Shown piece after piece: positions 62,674 to 64,000 of a DNA stretch of 64,000 bases; the stretch's first letter is position 1, and each line of letters begins with the position of its first letter. The DNA lies in contig CAWBCD010000004.1 in the NCBI GenBank assembly GCA_963787205.1, forward strand, positions 1-64,000, in the 5' to 3' direction. The notes below the pieces were generated by a model that saw only the letters and a list, made by a program, of their open reading frames with translations, was not told the origin of the DNA and ran no database searches. Source of the DNA: DATFNI01 sp963787205. Lineage in GTDB: Bacteria > Bacteroidota > Rhodothermia > Balneolales > DATFMH01. A program made the translations under genes and the position numbers.

Positions 62674-64000
62674 TCACCCCCGTTCTTTCTTCTGTTCAAC
62701 CCTTTTGATGAAGACCTCCATCACTCTTTTATAGAGTTGATCTTTTATAACAATGTCTTCAAATCCGGATTCTACACTTGGGTTATCATTAACTTCGATC
62801 ACATAGCATTCATCATCTACCATCTTCAAATCCACCCCATAAAATCCATTACCTATCAGATTGGCTGCTTTAAGGGCTGTTTTAACCACTTTTGAAGGCG
62901 CTTCATCGATAGTCATCGTATCCACTTTACCTGAGAATGTCTTGCCCGGCACAGTACGATCGTAAATTTGCCAGTGTTTACGTGCCATATGATATTTGCA
63001 CACATAAAGTGGTTGCTGATCTATGATGCCGACCCGCCAATCGAATGGAGTGGGTACGAACTCCTGTGCGATCACAAGTTCGGATTTATTCAATAACTCT
63101 TCCAGGTTTCGTTCCAGTTCATCCTCATCATCTACTTTTACGACACCCTGAGAAAACGAACTATCGGGTTGTTTAAGGATGATAGGAAAACCAAGCTGTT
63201 TAGCAAGCTCAGGAGTGTTGTCTTTATGGACAATCACCGTCTTAGGTGTCTTAACATTATGTCTGGATAGTAATTCGGCCAGGTAGACTTTATTCGTGCA
63301 TTTCAGGATCGATTCGGGATCATCTATTACCACTAATCCTTCCATAGCCGCCCGTCGTGCGAAACGATAGGTGTGATGATTGACATTCGTCGTTTCCCTT
63401 ATAAAAAGGGCATCAAATTCAGCGAGCCGCCCGTAATCCTCTCTCTGAATCATCTCCGTTGAAAAACCCGTTTGCTCGGCAGCCTTCACAAACCGCTGAA
63501 GCGCCTTCTCATCGGATGGTGGAAATTCTTCGGCGGGATTAAAGAGAATGGCCATATCAAAACGACTGCTCTTTTTTCGGATAATCGTAGCATGCCTACG
63601 GGAAAAATAATCTCTTGCCATGTCCACCAAAAATGGACGATGATCCTCCGGTATCTCATTAAGTGATATCGGAAATATATTTTGCAGCGTCCATTTATTT
63701 GTTTTTACAAACCAAGCTCTGAGCAAGGGAGACTGAAACTGACGATACAATTCCTGACTCAGATGATTGTATCGTTTCGCAACATTTCTGCCAAAGTAGA
63801 TACTAAGTGTAAAACGTTCTGACTGAATAGGTTTAAGACTTCTTTGAATCAGTTCATCCAATTCATCGGACACGAATCGTACCATGGTGGGTGACTTCAG
63901 ATCCTGAATCGTCACTACATCAGGCATCGGCTTATGACCTCTTGCCGCTGCCAGCAAGGAAACATAATAACCCAGGCTCTGATACCTATAAGATTTACAC
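62674..64000 (-). CDS. RimK-family ATP-grasp ligase with RLAN-type N-terminal domain, partial
   Basis: The frame is open to the window edge, so the true start lies to the right; the reading CKSYRYQSLGYYVSLLAAARGHKPMPDV upstream of the first ATG (63957) is the conserved N-terminal phrase of this family. An N-terminal RLAN-type part (to about residue 190 of the visible frame) is followed by an ATP-grasp domain: PETPK-like TPKTVIVHKDN, FPIILKQPDSSFSQGVVKV, VIAQEFVPTPFDWRVGIIDQQPLYVCKYHM and NGFYGVDLKMVDDECYVIEVNDNPSVESG. RimK-type ligases add amino acids to peptides or small molecules. It is the first visible gene of the RimK-GCS2-FGase unit. Confidence 0.93.
   Translation of the reverse strand, partial: CKSYRYQSLGYYVSLLAAARGHKPMPDVVTIQDLKSPTMVRFVSDELDELIQRSLKPIQSERFTLSIYFGRNVAKRYNHLSQELYRQFQSPLLRAWFVKTNKWTLQNIFPISLNEIPEDHRPFLVDMARDYFSRRHATIIRKKSSRFDMAILFNPAEEFPPSDEKALQRFVKAAEQTGFSTEMIQREDYGRLAEFDALFIRETTNVNHHTYRFARRAAMEGLVVIDDPESILKCTNKVYLAELLSRHNVKTPKTVIVHKDNTPELAKQLGFPIILKQPDSSFSQGVVKVDDEDELERNLEELLNKSELVIAQEFVPTPFDWRVGIIDQQPLYVCKYHMARKHWQIYDRTVPGKTFSGKVDTMTIDEAPSKVVKTALKAANLIGNGFYGVDLKMVDDECYVIEVNDNPSVESGFEDIVIKDQLYKRVMEVFIKRVEQKKERG

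Overview
The window reads as a chromosome segment of a bacterium from the Bacteroidota/Balneolota/Rhodothermota (FCB) side. This is inferred from protein families (SPOR lipoprotein, TonB receptor with AQN-type signal peptide, RRM RNA-binding protein with Gly-rich tail, CE2-like lipoprotein esterase, RimK/GCS2/FGase cluster), weak Shine-Dalgarno use and moderate GC. No rRNA, tRNA or CRISPR array was seen.

Region 1 (about 1-21.9 kb) is a sedentary chromosomal integron cassette array. About 19 complete, variant or broken attC sites share one signature: CTAACAAGCGCATTAAGGGG at the left and CCCCTTATGCGCAGGGTCGTTAG at the right. The arms pair with unpaired T and A bases on one side, as attC stems do. 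All point the same way, so the integrase and attI are expected to the left of the window; no intI is visible. Cassettes carry seven toxin-antitoxin pairs (VapBC, AbrB-Doc, Phd/YefM-ParE, YefM-YoeB and three RelE/ParE-type pairs), an RraB-like protein, an XRE regulator with a membrane partner, an M23 peptidase in a GC-rich cassette with a foreign attC, an outer-membrane protein, and three diverged copies of a ~200-bp cassette without a convincing gene. IS1111/IS110-type elements sit at the left arm of attC sites (1-772; 6783-8485; remnant at 20954-21236). IS30-type elements lie in or next to attC sites (2163-3229; 14265-15337; remnant near 12009). Four attC sites carry a CCCGAAAGCTTTCGGG palindrome in their loop.

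Region 2 (about 22-33 kb) is a decayed zone: a DUF1593 pseudogene, katG with two frameshifts, a frameshifted methyltransferase, fragments of serine hydrolase, SnoaL-like and membrane-protein genes. Intact genes among them are a CE2/SGNH esterase, an MDR dehydrogenase and an RRM protein.

Region 3 (33.5-64 kb) is ordinary core-like chromosome: a TolC-MFP-RND efflux operon with a small PII-like protein and a DUF2892 protein; an aldo-keto reductase; two paralogous TPR genes; a Tat-signal Gfo/Idh oxidoreductase; deoC followed by an aldehyde dehydrogenase and an ALDH-like half protein that together resemble a split ALDH16; a SPOR lipoprotein; quinone oxidoreductase; phosphodiesterase; glycosyltransferase; TonB receptor; a glycine-rich lipoprotein (frameshifted); a MITE; the dTDP-rhamnose operon rmlA-D-C-B (rmlB frameshifted near its end); and an N-formylglutamate amidohydrolase/GCS2/RimK-type ATP-grasp cluster that runs off the right edge.

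Several otherwise intact genes carry single-base indels (katG, methyltransferase, lipoprotein, rmlB), so either real decay or indel error in the source assembly must be considered.
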